Shown one piece after another: positions 1 to 10,940 of a DNA stretch of 64,000 bases. The DNA comes from Palaemon carinicauda (lineage: Eukaryota > Arthropoda > Malacostraca > Decapoda > Palaemonidae). A program made the translations under genes and the position numbers. Location of the stretch: assembly GCF_036898095.1 (NCBI RefSeq), contig NC_090761.1:44022407-44086406 (forward strand), written 5' to 3'. The notes under the pieces are model-generated. The model was not told the origin of the DNA. It did not search any database and saw only the letters and a list, made by a program, of their open reading frames with translations. Position 1 is the stretch's first letter. Each line of letters begins with the position of its first letter.

Positions 1-274
1 GTTGATACAAGCTGTCAAGCTATTCCATCCCGACGTCTTGTTGAGTCACCACCTCGCAAAAACATCGAGCTTCCGGATGAAGTTTATTCTGAGGAGGAAG
101 AGGATGATCCCCTTTCCACGGCTGTACCTTTGTGTATCTTGTCTGAAGAAGAGGAACCTAGATCTGCCCAACAATCTTTGTTTTTTAAGAAGATGATGAC
201 TTTTTAAGGAAGTCTTTCCTTCGCATTTTGTTCCTGCTGCTCCACGCTCGCCTCCTTCAGAATTCACCTTAGGG

Positions 275-2340
275 TTGGCTGCTACAGCTCCCTCTTTTAC
301 TAAATTGCTGCTCTCTCGGTCTTCTAAGAGAGCTTTGCGTTTCCTGGGAGAATGGTTGCAGACCAAAAGAAGTCTTGGCAAGTCAACCTTTGCCTTCCCT
401 CCAGCCAGATTGAAGAACTTCTGGCAGGCTTGGAAGAGAAGAGGAGCAGACCAATGGTCTGTCCTCTTGTTGAAGGAGGGGTACAAAATTCCCTTTGTAA
501 AGAAACCTACTCTTATCCAAAAGCCAATACTGTAGATCTCTCTCCCAGATACCGGGAGGAAGCAAGAAGACAAGCTTTGCACCTACAGGTGTCCCTCTTG
601 TTAGAGAAGGGAGCTGTGGTGAAGGTTTTAAACCATCAGTCTCCAGGCTTTTACAACCGCCTCTTCCTAGTTCCCAAGAACTCAGGAGGTTGGAGACCAG
701 TGCTGGACGTGAGCGGCCACTATGTGTTCATCCTGAAATCAAAGTTCACTATGAAAACTTCCAAGTCTGTTCTGGCAGCAGTAAGGGAAGGCGACTGGAT
801 GGTCTCACTCGATCTCCAGGATGCATACTTTCATATCCCTATCCATCTGACCTTCCAACATTATCTTAGGTTCGTTTATGGGAAGAAAATGTTCTAATTT
901 CGAGCTCTGTGCTTCGGTCTCAGCACTGCTCCTCTTGTGTTCAGGAAGCTCATGCGGAATGTGGCGAGCTTCCTGCACTCGACAGGTGTCAGAGCCTCCC
1001 TATACCTAGACGACTGGTTACTCAAGGCGTCATCCTTCAATCGCTGTCTGAAGGATCTCAGATGGACTTTGGCCCTAGCGAAGGACTTGGGTCTCCTAGT
1101 AACAAGGAGAAGTCTCAACTGACCCCATCTCAAACTATTCTCTATTTGGGAATGGAGATACGGAATCTAGTTTTTTCAGGCTTTTCCATCGCCCACAAGA
1201 CTAGAGCAAGCTCTCTTAAAGATTCGTCTTTATCAGAAAAAGAGCAGTTGCTCTGTAAGGATGTGGATGAGTCTGCTGGGAACACTCTCGTCTCTGGAGC
1301 AGTTTGTCTCCCTAGGAAGACTCAATCTTCGCCCTCTCCAGTTTCACCTCAACCAGCATTGGGACAAGGAGAAGGGCTTAGAAGCAGTGTCCATTCCACT
1401 TCAAGAAATAGTCATGACTTGCCTGAAATGGTGAGATGTCAATCTCAGACTTCAGGAAGGCCTCTCTCTTGCACACAAGAACCCAGACCATGTGTTGTGC
1501 TCAGACGCTTCGGACGCGGGGTGGGGAGCAACACTAGACAGTCTAGAGTGCTCGGGCCTTTGGACCAAAGACCAGGTAAAGCTTCACATCAACTAGAAGG
1601 AGCTTCTAGCAGTTCTTTTGGCCTTGCAAAGTTTCGAAAGACTGATTCGAAACAAGGTGATGCAGGTAAACGCAGACACCACAGCGTTAGCCTACATCTC
1701 CAAGCAAGGCGGGACCCACTCGCAGTCCCTTTACTTAACTGCAAGGGAACTTCTAGTTTGGACAAAGGAAAGAAACATCACCTTACTTACAAGGTTCATT
1801 CAGGGAGAAAGGAACGTGATGGCAGACTGCCTCAGCAGAAGAGGCCAAGTCATTACCACGGAATGGACTCTTCATCAGGAGGTGTGCGAGAAACTATGGT
1901 GGATATGGGGACGTCTGTCCATAGACCTGTTCGCAACCTCAATAACGAAGAGGCTTCCAACTTACTGCGCTCCAGTTCCAGATCCAGAGGCGGTCCACAT
2001 CGATGTGTTCTTACTGGACTGGTCTCACCTGGAGGTGTATACGTTTCCCCTCTTCAAGATCATTTACTAAGTCCTACAGAAGTTCGCCTCTCACGAAGGG
2101 ACCAAGTTGACGTTGGTTGCTCCCCTCTGGCCATCAAGAGAATGGTTCACCGAGGTGCATCAATGGATGGTGGACTTTCCAAGAAGCCTCCAGCAACCTC
2201 ACATGAAAAGGTTCCATCAAAGCCTCCACACGCGTCTAACTGCCTTCAGACTATCGAGAGACTCTCTAGAGCTCGAGGGTTTTCGAAGGAGGCAGCTAGA
2301 GCAATTGCCAGAGCAAGGAGATCCTCTACCATCAGGATCT
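275..2340 (+). pseudogene. Reverse transcriptase-RNase H-MT of element E (broken)
   Basis: The RT start is readable at 275-535 (GADQWSVLLLKEGYKIPF), then shifts frame. RT fingers and palm continue at about 500-897 with the metal-binding Asp in SLDLQDAYFHIP, followed by a stop. The catalytic YLDD box is at about 1003 in ASLYLDDWLLK. RNase H begins near 1500 with SDASDAGWG and is cut by an in-frame TAG at 1594-1596. It resumes at 1618-2070 with the NADTTALAYISKQGG block, ending in the DLFAT...FPL Dam-like tail. The domain order is that of DIRS RT-RH-MT. Several frame breaks make it non-functional. Confidence 0.8.
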
Positions 2341-2399
2341 ACCGGTCCAAATAGGAGGTATTTTGAGATTGGTGCAAGGTCACCTCCATTTCCTCGTCC

Positions 2400-3312
2400 T
2401 ATACCTCTATAGCTCAAATCGCTGACTTCCTGCTACACCTTAGGAATGAACGTAACTTTTCTGCCTCTACCATTAAGGGTTACAGGAGTATGTTAGCTGC
2501 AGTGTTCAGAAACAGGAACATAGACCTCTCAAACAATAAAGACCTTCAAGACCTTCTCAAGTCTTTCGAGACTTCCAAGGAGCATCGGGTAGTTACGCCA
2601 GCTTGGAACCTGGATGTTGTCCTTAAATTTCTTATATCTGAGAAATTTTAACCTTTGCACTTAGCCTCTTTTAAAGATCTTACCCTGAAGACGCTTTTTC
2701 TAGTGAGTCTTGCTACTGCAAAGAGAGTTAGTGAGGTTCATGCCTTCAGTAAGAACGTCGGCTTCTGTAGTGGTAAGGCAGTATGCTCTTTGCATCTTGT
2801 TTTCTTGGCCAAGAATGACCGACATTCCCATCCATGGCCAAAATCTTTTGAGATTCCCAACCTGTCAGATGTGGTTGGTAACGAGATAGAGAGAGTCCTG
2901 TGCCCTGTGAGAGCATTTAAATTTTACCTTGACAAAACCAAAAATTTTACGAGGTGAATCCGAGTCTTTATGGTGTTCGGTCAAGAAGCCCTCCTTACCG
3001 ATGTCTAAGAACGCCTTATCGTTTTTTATCAGGCTCTTAATTAGAGGGGCTCACTCTCACTGCGGTGAGACTGACCTTCGATTGTTGAAAGTAAAGATTC
3101 ATGAAGTCAGAGCTGTGGCAACGTCAGTGGCTTTCAAGCAGAATCGTTCCCTACGAAGCATTATGGACGCAACCTACTGGAGGAGTAAATCTGTGTTCGC
3201 TTCACATTATTTAAAGAATGTCCAGACTCTTTACGAGGACTGCTACACTTCGGGACCATTCGTAGCAGCGAGTGCAGTAGTGGGTGAAGGTTCTACCACT
3301 ACATTCCCCTAA
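2400..3312 (+). pseudogene. Tyrosine recombinase of element E (broken)
   Basis: This is a DIRS-type phage-integrase-like recombinase. The N-terminal core-binding part reads FLLHLRNERNFSASTIKGYR from about 2424. A TAA at 2649-2651 interrupts it. The first catalytic Arg is in TAKRVSEVHAF (about 2715), and a frameshift lies at 2930-2957. The second half (2929-3312) keeps the H-x-x-R box in IHEVRAVATS, then YWRSKSVFASHYLKN, with the nucleophilic Tyr in SHYLKN. The catalytic set is present but split, so the copy is inactive. Confidence 0.8.
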
Positions 3313-3683
3313 TCCCAATACCTTTTTTCTTCTCTTGAAACTATTGTCTTTTTGGTTGTATGTGGAGGCTGGGACAGTCTTCCGCAATCATTTGATTTTA
3401 GCGGGTGGTCAAATTTGTTTCTTGAGAGCGCCCAGATCAAGGGTATTGGTTGAGGTCCTGTCATAGGGGTGGTCACCCCAGATATGACAGCTCCTAGAGG
3501 TCTTTCAGCCCCCTGAGTGGATCGATGGGCTTCATAAGGATAGCGGACTAATGAGGCAGAGAATCATAAAAGTCAGCTTCCTCATCAGGTACGAACCCTT
3601 AAGTTTGTTTTTATCAAAACTCTTGAGTTATATTCCTATGATGTTTACTACTGGTCTCTTACCCTCCACCAAGGGTGTCAATC

Positions 3684-3780
3684 AGCTATATATATATCCA
3701 CTGGCTAAGTTAAATGTTTAAAAATGATATTTTCATATTAAAATAAATTTTTGAACATACTTACCCGGTGGATATATATA
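3684..3780. repeat. Internal complementary region of element E
   Basis: The second half (about 3721-3773) is the reverse complement of the element's right tip at 3960-4012. The first half (TATATATATCCACTGGCTAAG) should be the complement of the left tip, which lies outside the window. Joining the complements of both tips next to the 3' repeat is the defining DIRS layout, thought to template circular replication intermediates. Confidence 0.75.
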
Positions 3781-3785
3781 ATTAA

Positions 3786-4012
3786 ACTCCCTCCCTTCTG
3801 CCCCTCTAGAGAGCCTATGGGCAGAGAAGACCCGAGGACTTAAGGAATGGTTCCTGTATCCTGGCGAGTGGTGGCGCTAGTTGTACACTGAGCTACCCAA
3901 TCTTCGATTGCCCGCGAGTTTTGAATTTCTGTCGGACGTCAGAGACGTTAGCTATATATATATCCACTGGGTAAGTATGTTCAAAAATTTATTTTAATAT
4001 GAAAATATCATT
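3786..4012. repeat. Right terminal repeat of element E
   Basis: The outer 50 bases pair with the internal complementary region at 3721-3773. The inner limit cannot be fixed because the left partner is missing from the window. Confidence 0.6.
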
Positions 4013-4584
4013 TATCAACACATTTGGTTATATAGCACCAATGATAGAAATAATATTCAGTGGCGAATATCATATTTACACAGAATTTAAGAATCAAATA
4101 ATTTTTAAATGTTAAAATGCATTTGAATTATATGTATTTGAAAGTTTCTTTTTAAGTTTAGAATTCAAACTAATTACTAGAGGTATTTTCAGTCATATTA
4201 ATTGTTTCACGGCCTTCCTTGCAGAAAAAACATGGTTGCCGCCGAATAATGTTTTTGAGGTAAAAAACATTACTTGGATCTTGATTAAAAAAGTCTTGAC
4301 CTTTGGGTCATATTTGTTTTAAGTGATCTGTTCTTCAAGTTTTTCAACAAGTCAAGTGCTTTTCAGCTCATGTACTGCACTGTGAGCAAGATAAATAAAT
4401 TAATTTTCTAAATGTGGACAAGCATTTTATTACCTTAACATTGCCGAATCTCTGCTCTGAAGGTCTGGACATTATTACTTGTTTTTATCTCATTTATATT
4501 TGTTACGACACAAATACAAACCTGATTTCTTTACAAAAGAGATAAACGGCGCAAGCTGGAATGCAGCTATAAAACTTCACAAGC
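4013..4584. other. AT-rich spacer
   Basis: No gene, repeat end or splice-like exon could be supported here. It lies between the end of element E and the palindromic relic F. Confidence 0.5.
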
Positions 4585-5141
4585 TATCAACAACAGTAAC
4601 GTTGTTACCAGTGAGTAGCGGGGAAGCACCCCACCACTCACTCACTACAACTCCAATTTCAATTCTGTCATGATTGAGAGTGGATATTATTTTCCATGCT
4701 CCTGGAACGGGCTTACGTAATCTATTTTACTTTTTCTCTCGCAGGTGAGTGCGGTGTTGCACGACATGCAAATTTGTCCTGGCATAGCAAGCCACTGTTG
4801 TAGAAAGCTAATGTAGGAAGTGAAGACGGATCCTCTCCAGCTTTGCCCTTCTTGCAGAGGACACTCCTGAACACAGGGTTCTCCATGCGATGAGTGTCAA
4901 AAGTGGCCATCCTCCCAGTGAGAGTGGTATGGCAGGAGGAGGAAGAAGTTTTAAAGGAAACCCCACCTTTATCTCTTCTCATTCAACCTCCTCCGGCGGT
5001 CTATCGAGCAAGGGCAGTGGCAATTTTTAATGGTGCAATTTTATTGTAATTAGATCTTTGTATTCAAGCAGAATACCCATGAGGTCCCTGAGGTAAGCCA
5101 AGATGAAATCGCTGTGTGCAGATCTCACTTAATAGCAACAA
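4585..5141. repeat. Left arm of the relic F palindrome
   Basis: This is the reverse complement of 8340-8700, with shared tracts such as AGTAGCGGGGAAGCACCCCA and TGCAAATTTGTCCTGGCAT. The left arm carries about 200 extra bases (about 4808-5030, with the gag fragment) that the right arm lacks. A polypyrimidine run ending CTCTCGCAG at about 4743 resembles a 3' splice site. Confidence 0.8.
4832..4990 (+). pseudogene. DIRS gag N-terminal zinc-ribbon fragment
   Basis: One frame reads LCPSCRGHS, stop, TQGSPCDECQKWPSSQ, stop, EWYGRRRKKF. This matches the Cys-rich start of the element D gag (LCPHCRGQRCDSGN, then CIECREWSTSQWERF), with two C-x-x-C knuckles and a following basic stretch. Two in-frame TGA codons and a TAA break it. 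It is a remnant of the structural gene of relic F, which belongs to the D-like group. Confidence 0.7.
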
Positions 5142-5258
5142 CAGTAATACCTTGAGATACGAGCGACCCAACATACAAGAAAATTGAGATACGAGGAGAG
5201 TTTTGAGCAAATTTTTATTCTGAGATACGAGGAAAAATTTGAGATACGAGGTACAGTA
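5142..5258. repeat. Tigger left terminal inverted repeat region
   Basis: It starts CAGTAATACCTTGAGATACG. The GAGATACGAG sub-repeat occurs four times across the first 110 bases and in inverted form near the right end (7632-7704). Confidence 0.85.
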
Positions 5259-5435
5259 GTTTCCTATGTGGCTATCAGGTGGTCGCGTGTGCGAGAGGCT
5301 GCTCACAAGGACAGCATCACTCGGTCTTTCCCATCGGATCTCCGTCGCGTAAAGTTATATGCGAGCATCGGCTATATTGTTTGCTTTTTTTACGTGTTTT
5401 TTGCGTGAATCAGTCCAGAATTAAGTGAATAAACA

Positions 5436-7164
5436 ATGGGTCCAAAGCAAGTGAATGCAAACAAGGGTAGTGAGAAATAAAAGCATATGATGACAATGGA
5501 GATGAAGTATGAAATAATCGCAGAACATGTGAGGGGCGTAAGAGTGACTGAGCTGGCGCGCCATTACGAGACGAGTACATTGACTATATGTACCATCCTC
5601 AAGCAGAAGGATGCTATAAAGAACACCAAGACTTCCAAAGGAGTAACCATCCTTTCAAAGCTGCGTAGTGATATTCACGACGAGATGGAGAGGGTTCTTT
5701 TGATCTGGATAAAGGAGAAACAGTTGGCGGGAGATAGCGTGACCGAGACGATCATATGCAAGAAGGGCAGTCGAATCTATGATGACTTGAAAGGGAAGCA
5801 AGTAGCTGAGAAGGGGGAGACTTCGACGCCAGCGGAAACCTTCAAAGCCAGTCGTGGCTGGCTGGATAATTTCAAGAAAAGGACTGGGATACACTCGGTT
5901 GTGAGGCATGGGGAAGCAGCAAGTTCCAACGCGAAGGCCGCGATGGACTTCGTCACAACCTTTGCTTCGGTTATCGCCCAACATGGCTTCATCCCCCAAG
6001 TCTTCAACTGCGATGAAACTCTCCTTTTCTGGAAGAAGATGCCCAGGAGGACTTTCATCCCGGTAGAGGAGAAGAGACTACCGGGCCATAAACCCATGAA
6101 GGACTAGTTAACTCTAGCCTTGTGTGCCAATGCCAGTGGTGACTGTAAGGAAGCCACTGCTAGTGTACCACTCTGAAAACCCACTTGCTTTCAAGAGCCA
6201 AAGGATCTTGAAAGAGAAACTGCAAGTGATGTGGCGCGCTAATGCTAAGGCTTGGGTTACCCAGCGTTTCTTCACAGAATGGGTTAATCTGTGCTTTGGT
6301 CCGGCAGTCAAAAAATATTTGGCGGAGAAAAACCTGCCATTAAAATGTCTCATGGTCCTCGACAATGCCGCTGGTCACCCTCCTGGTCTCGAAGATGACA
6401 TTCTTGATGAATTCAGCTTCATCAAGGTCCTTTATCTCCTGCGCAACACCACGCCACTCCTCTAGCCCATGGACCAACAAGTTATTTCCAACTTTAAAAA
6501 ACTGTACACGAAGGATTTGTTAAGAAATGCTTCGATATCACAGACAACACCAATCTCGCCCTTTGGGAATTTTGGAAAGAACATCTCAACATCGTGCATT
6601 GTTTGAAAATTACTGTATAGACGATGCATGGCAGGGTGTCACAAGACGAACTCTTAATTCAGCGTGGAAGAAATTGTGGCCAGCTTCCGTCACTGAGAGG
6701 GACTTTGAAGGGTTTGATACGACAGACCCTGATGACCCCGAACCTGTTGTGATGGATGAAATCGTGTCTCTTGGAAAGTCCATGGGGCTGGAGGTAGACG
6801 AGGAAGACGTGAACGACCTTGTCGAGGAGCATCAGGAAGAGCTCATGACACAGAATTGATCGAGCTCCAGGAGATGCAACACGGAGGTATTGCAGGAAGA
6901 CGAGGGCCGCCTTTCTATGGCAGAAATCAAAGACTTGTTAGTGAAGTGACAGGAGTTTTCTAATTTTATTGAAAACAGGCACCCAGACAAGTTGGCGAGT
7001 GGTCGTGCGTTAGCCTTGTGTGACAAAACTTGCGTGCGTTATTTTCACAACATATTGAAGGGAAGATAAAAGCAAACATCCCTAGATAGGTTCCTTTTAA
7101 AAAGGCCATCAAAAAGTGCAGGTGAAAATGAGGCAAAAAGAGCCAAGCCGGAAGAAGAAAAGTA
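5436..7164 (+). pseudogene. Tigger/Jerky-like transposase (CENP-B HTH, DDE), broken
   Basis: The start at 5436 (MGPKQVNANKGSEK) is chosen because the frame leads straight into the HTH region; a TAA at 5478-5480 interrupts it. The CENP-B-type psq helix-turn-helix follows (KYEIIAEHVRGVRVTELAR), then the Tc5-type HTH with GWLDNFKKRTGI. The DDE domain shows its first Asp in FNCDETLLFWKKMP (about 6010) and its second in LMVLDNAAGHPP (about 6357). A frameshift at about 6105, a CAG-to-TAG-type stop at 6463 and later frame changes break it. The acidic tail and the GRALAL...NILKGR C-terminal block are readable to about 7164. Confidence 0.85.
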
Positions 7165-7627
7165 AAAAAATGAAAATTAAAACAAAATGTAGAATTAAGT
7201 TTAGTGTAATGTAAGATTAACATTTTATTTTTAAGTGTGTGTACAGTAAGCTAATTTCATTTAAGTTAAATTTAAAGTTGAATTTCATTTAAGTTGAGTT
7301 TAAAGTTAAGGTTATGTTACGTAGAGTTACAAAAGTGTTGCGTACTGAGTGTATTGCCGTCAAGTCTCTCCTCCCCTTCCTCTCTCCCTCCTCCTCCTCC
7401 TTCTTTGCACACACCACCGTTAGCCGCTACCGTCTTCCTCGAAGGTAAGAACTCCATAATAATGTTACATTTCACAACCAGTTCATAGCCTTTGTTATTT
7501 TGTTAGCGTAGGATGTTGATTACAACAATTAAAAACATGTTTTTCCTCTGCAATATACTGTTTTTAGGGGTTTTTTTCGTGGGTGCGAACTGATTAATTT
7601 GTTTTCAGTTATTTTATATGGGAAAAA

Positions 7628-7704
7628 TTCATCTGAGATACGAGGAAATTGAAATACGAGCTCGTTCCCAGAACGGATTAAACTCGTACTTCAAGGTATT
7701 ACTG
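7628..7704. repeat. Tigger right terminal inverted repeat
   Basis: The outer 22 bases are the inverse of the left tip with one mismatch. Internal GAGATACGAG and GAAATACGAG motifs match those in the left end. Confidence 0.85.
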
Positions 7705-7897
7705 TACAGAATACTGTTTCATGACAATTTCACGAGCTAGCTGTAGAAATTCTGCAATGGACAGAGGACAACACGATCTGCCTGTCAGCTCAGTTCATAC
7801 CAGGGTAAAACATCTCCGCAGATAGTTGGATCCGAGTGGTCTTTGAATCCTTAGATAGCGAACAAAGTAATGACTCTCTGGGGTTTGCCAAGAGTAG
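7705..7897. repeat. Inner left arm of the relic F palindrome
   Basis: It pairs with 8150-8349 at close to 90% by eye, for example AGCTAGCTGTAGAAATTCTG, and AGTTGGATCCGAGTGG on the opposite arm. It continues the outer left arm directly once the Tigger is removed. Confidence 0.85.
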
Positions 7898-8150
7898 ACT
7901 TCTTTGCAACGTCCCTCAACAGGAAATGTCCGTTGTACAGTACTCCTGGCAAGTACCGGACCCACAGGTGGCATTCCAGGATGCCTTCCTACACCCGTCT
8001 TGCAACCTAGATGTTTACTCATTCTCTCCATTTTGTCTCTTCAGGAAAGTCTTCAACAGGGTAAGATATACAACCAACCTACCAATAACTCTGATAGCTC
8101 CGCTATGGCCCGGGCAGAATGGTACTAAGACTTTCTACTGCTGCCGACTT
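7745..8150 (+). pseudogene. DIRS RNase H end and MT-like fragment of relic F
   Basis: Readable pieces include ICLSAQFIPG, then the tail VPDPQVAFQDAFLHPSCNLD, VYSFSPFCLFRKVFN and LITLIAPLWPGQN-like text. They match the RNase H and Dam-like tail of D (VPDPKALWQDAFQQRW, VYAFPPFCLMRRVLNK, LIAPLWHHAEWF). Stops and gaps show it is dead. Its first part is repeated in inverted orientation after 8150. Confidence 0.75.
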
Positions 8151-8700
8151 GATTTACTCTTGGCAAACCCCACCAAGTCATTACTTTGTTCGCTGTCTGA
8201 GGATTCAAAGTCCACTCGGATCCAACTATCTGCCAAGATGTTCTACCCTGGTATGAACTGAGCTGACAAGGAGATCGCGTTGTCCTCTGTCCATCGCAGA
8301 ATTTCTACAGCTAGCTGGTAAAATTGTCATGAAATAGTATTCTGTAGTTGCCATCAAGTGAGACCTCCGAATAGCGATTTCATCTTGGCTTACCTTGGGG
8401 ACCTCAGGGGTATTCTGCTCAAATACAAAGATCTAATTACAATAAAATTGCACCATTAAAAACTGCTCTATAACAGTGGCTTGCCATGCCAGGACAAATT
8501 TGCATGTCGTGCAACCTCAAACATGAACACCGCACACACCTGCGAGAGAAAAAGTAAAATAGATTATGTAAGCCAGTTACAGGAGCATGGAAAAGAATAT
8601 CCACTCTCAATCAAGGCTGAAATGAAATTGGAGTTGTAGCGAGTGAGTGGTGGGGTGCTTCCCCGCTACTGACTGGTAACAACGGTACTGTTGTTGATAG
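8150..8700. repeat. Right arm of the relic F palindrome
   Basis: It is complementary to 7705-7897 (inner part) and 4585-5141 (outer part). It is uninterrupted, so it preserves the pre-insertion sequence around the Tigger site, in which the arm reads GCAACTACAGAATACT on the complementary strand. Confidence 0.85.
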
Positions 8701-8799
8701 TACCGTAGTTGATACCTTGTTAAATTGATTGTTTCAAGCATTACGAAATGTATTCACCAACTCCAAATAGCAGTTCTAACTATGTGGATAATCTAGGTA

Positions 8800-9489
8800 A
8801 TTAATTTGACAACCTGTATTTTATTTTATTTATTTAAAATTACAAATTTTACTGATGAACATGATTTCAAAACAAAGAACAAATAAGATTTATTTTACAT
8901 TAAGTTAAAATGCTTTATATCTGAAAACCTTAAAACTGTACATGATAACAATTAGGCACTAAATGCAACATGCATATTCAACATGAAAATAGTGGCAAAA
9001 TTACATAAACAGTCAAACAGACACTAAAATTTGTAATTCTAATAAAATCTATTAACTTTTTTTAGTTAATAACATTGTTAATTGGTTGTTACATTGATGA
9101 GAATTATGGAAAACTGGTCTTCAAAATCCACCTCCCTCCCGAAATAACTTTAATAATGCTAAATCAAATATCTAGTACAGTGACATAATGCTTGCTGATT
9201 TAGTAAGTCAGCAAATATATTTGTTCTTTATGGAGAAAAATACTTTGTTCATGAAAAATCCCACCTAAACAGTCAAAAGCATGCTTACATCATTTGGTAT
9301 TGAACATAAGTGACATTATTTACACAACAGTACTACAAAGGCTTTTCTACAAGGAAATACGAGTATAATTACTGTACTATAAATCAACCCTTACTCATGC
9401 AATTTAGTACTGTACCTGAAACTTCTCATAGGTTTAGTAGAAAATGTACCCATATCATCCTTACAAAGCATTCACAAGTAACACTTTGG
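8800..9489 (-). other. AIG1: Candidate 3' UTR of the AIG1-like host gene
   Basis: This AT-rich stretch lies directly downstream (minus strand) of the candidate last exon. Three overlapping AATAAA signals read on the minus strand at 8820-8834, and another at about 8890, would place cleavage near 8800. No transposon end was recognised in it. The assignment rests on that of the exon. Confidence 0.4.
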
Positions 9490-9530
9490 TTACTCTGCCT
9501 TCCTTTCTTTCTTTCCATCTGTAACGGTGC
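9490..9530 (-). CDS. AIG1: Candidate last coding exon, AIG1/ADTRP-like protein
   Basis: A strong 3' splice site (TTTTTGTTTTGCAG, minus strand) ends at 9531. The exon gives two bases that complete a split codon, then TVTDGKKERKAE and a TAA at 9490-9492. The phase fits the exon at 41751-41902 exactly, which ends with one base of a codon, and a short charged Lys/Glu tail after the last membrane segment is what AIG1 proteins have. It is very short and 32 kb from its partner, so it remains a hypothesis supported by splice site, phase, tail type and downstream poly(A) signals. Confidence 0.45.
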
Positions 9531-10097
9531 CTGCAAAACAAAAAGTTATATATAATTATAAAAATATTTGATAAAATCTAATTTAATTATAGTCAACTTT
9601 ACCATTTTGATGTTCCATATGTAATATCAAGTGATATACAATATGTGAACTCAATATCTAAATAGTATTTATCTTCAAATTAATAGTTTTACTTGCGTAA
9701 TTTTCTCAACCAACTAGCTTTTAAGTAGTATTACATCTATTAGCCTTCTGTCTTATTACTAGTATCTAAAGACAGAATTTAATTTGTTCTCAAAAGCCTT
9801 TAATCATAAAACTAATTATTCTATGCCTCTCCCACTATACCAAATAAAGAGATCTGGAAAGAGGAAATGTCCAATGCACGTTCATAGGTCAACCTACTTT
9901 CAATGACGATTCTCTTCTTTTAGAAGTCTTCACCAGTTTTACGAAAATTTATTATCACTCCTTTTCTATATTTACTTTTATTTTTATCAAGAGTTTAATT
10001 GGTTAATTTTTATATACTTTCCTATTCCTTTTTTTATATGTAGGCTTTCTGCAAGTTTGTTCTCTCAGCTTGGGCGGCTTTCTATGCTCGAGTAAGA
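9531..10097 (-). other. Intron sequence of the candidate host gene
   Basis: AT-rich unique-looking DNA between the candidate last exon and the outer tip of DIRS element D. No exon, RNA gene or repeat end was recognised. Confidence 0.4.
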
Positions 10098-10146
10098 TGA
10101 CAAATTCGTAGATAATTTGTATTTTTCCTAACTATACAAACCTTAG

Positions 10147-10309
10147 CTATTTACATGGGGTAATTACTTCGGCGTAGCTGAATGACGAGCCATAAAAGTT
10201 TTAACGAGGGTTTCCTACCCCGCCGCTAGTTAGCGGGGGGTAGGGAGGGGTAGCTAACTCCCCCCCCCCACACACACACACACACACCGGTGAAAGGCTC
10301 ACTTTACTT
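10147..10309. repeat. Left inverted terminal repeat of D
   Basis: Pairs with 18040-18194. It contains a C-run plus (CA)n at 10259-10288 that differs in length from the G/GT tract in the right copy. This is the kind of site that drifts by slippage after insertion. Confidence 0.88.
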
Positions 10310-10353
10310 AGAGGTAGGACTTTTCTTGGGGGACAGGGCTGGCGGGCACATAT

Positions 10354-10456
10354 GTGTAAATAGCTAAGGTTTGTATAGTTAGGAAAAATACAAATTATCT
10401 ACAAATTTGTCATTTGTTCCGTAACTGAAATACAAACCACGCTCTTTACATGGGGT
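10354..10456. repeat. Internal complementary region of D
   Basis: The first half (to ATTTGTCAT) is the complement of the left tip from 10098. The second half (TTTGTTCCGTAACTGAAATA and on) is the complement of the right tip to 18223. The junction between halves defines the exact ends of the element. Confidence 0.88.
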
Positions 10457-10940
10457 GACTTAACCCTTAGGAAGGGTGGTAAGTACCCTGCCATACTGGC
10501 TTTGGCTTGCCTGGGGACCCCGAACCCGAGTTTGTACGAACTCAATGGGTGAGGGGGTCCCTGCTCCTCGCTGGCAGTTATAAGACTGCTGCGGCCTACG
10601 TAAGCTGTGTGTGAAGTTGAGCAGTGACTCGTCCTAGGAAGTTGACCTGGAGTTCTTCAGATGGAAATATAGGCTAGGACTCTCCCAATACCACCTCGTC
10701 AGGGTATGGGGACATGACAGTATTACATCTCAATACTAGGAACACAAGGAAGCATGGCTTACCTGCAGAGGTTCGAGGTCAGCTGTGCAAAGGACCCAGG
10801 ATGCTGCTTTCTCCAAGGGAGGAGAGGATGAAGAAAAGACAAGGGCCAGACAGATCTTTTCATTCACGCAGACTAAAACCGGGTAACAATGCCCTCAACC
10901 TTCTGCTACTTGTCCAATAAGGAGCCTGAGGTTAGACCAG

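Larger units (their letters stand above)
1..4012 (+). mobile_element. DIRS-like retrotransposon E, decayed, 5' end outside window
   Basis: A DIRS-type retrotransposon copies itself through RNA and integrates with a tyrosine recombinase rather than a DDE integrase. This copy reads left to right: RT, RNase H, Dam-like tail, then recombinase, followed by a 3' region, an internal complementary region (3684-3780) and a right terminal repeat ending near 4012. The RT start resembles elements D and D' (a GAD-x-W then GY-x-x-PF pattern), so E belongs to a related but distinct family. Many stops and frameshifts make it a dead copy. Its gag and left repeat lie before the window. Confidence 0.85.
5142..7704 (+). 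mobile_element. Tigger/pogo-type DNA transposon, dead copy
   Basis: The ends are CAGTAATACC at 5142 and its complement GGTATTACTG ending at 7704. The total of 2563 bp is normal for Tigger. GAGATACGAG-like sub-repeats occur in both ends. A TA follows the right end (7705-7706); the left flank has AA, a decayed TA. The uninterrupted right arm of relic F shows the empty site, confirming TA-targeted insertion. The transposase at 5436-7164 is disrupted. Confidence 0.9.
4585..8700 (+). mobile_element. Palindromic DIRS-like relic F, split by a Tigger element
   Basis: Two long arms face each other: 4585-5141 continued at 7705-7897, and 8150-8700. They are clearly similar (by eye more than 85% over the inner 180 bases) and enclose a loop of about 250 bases. 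The left arm contains a gag zinc-ribbon fragment (4832-4990) and the centre holds an RNase H/MT fragment, both DIRS-type and on +. The outer arms are therefore read as inverted terminal repeats of a deleted DIRS element. The inner arm is an inverted duplication of the RNase H end. The Tigger at 5142-7704 interrupts only the left arm. Confidence 0.7.
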
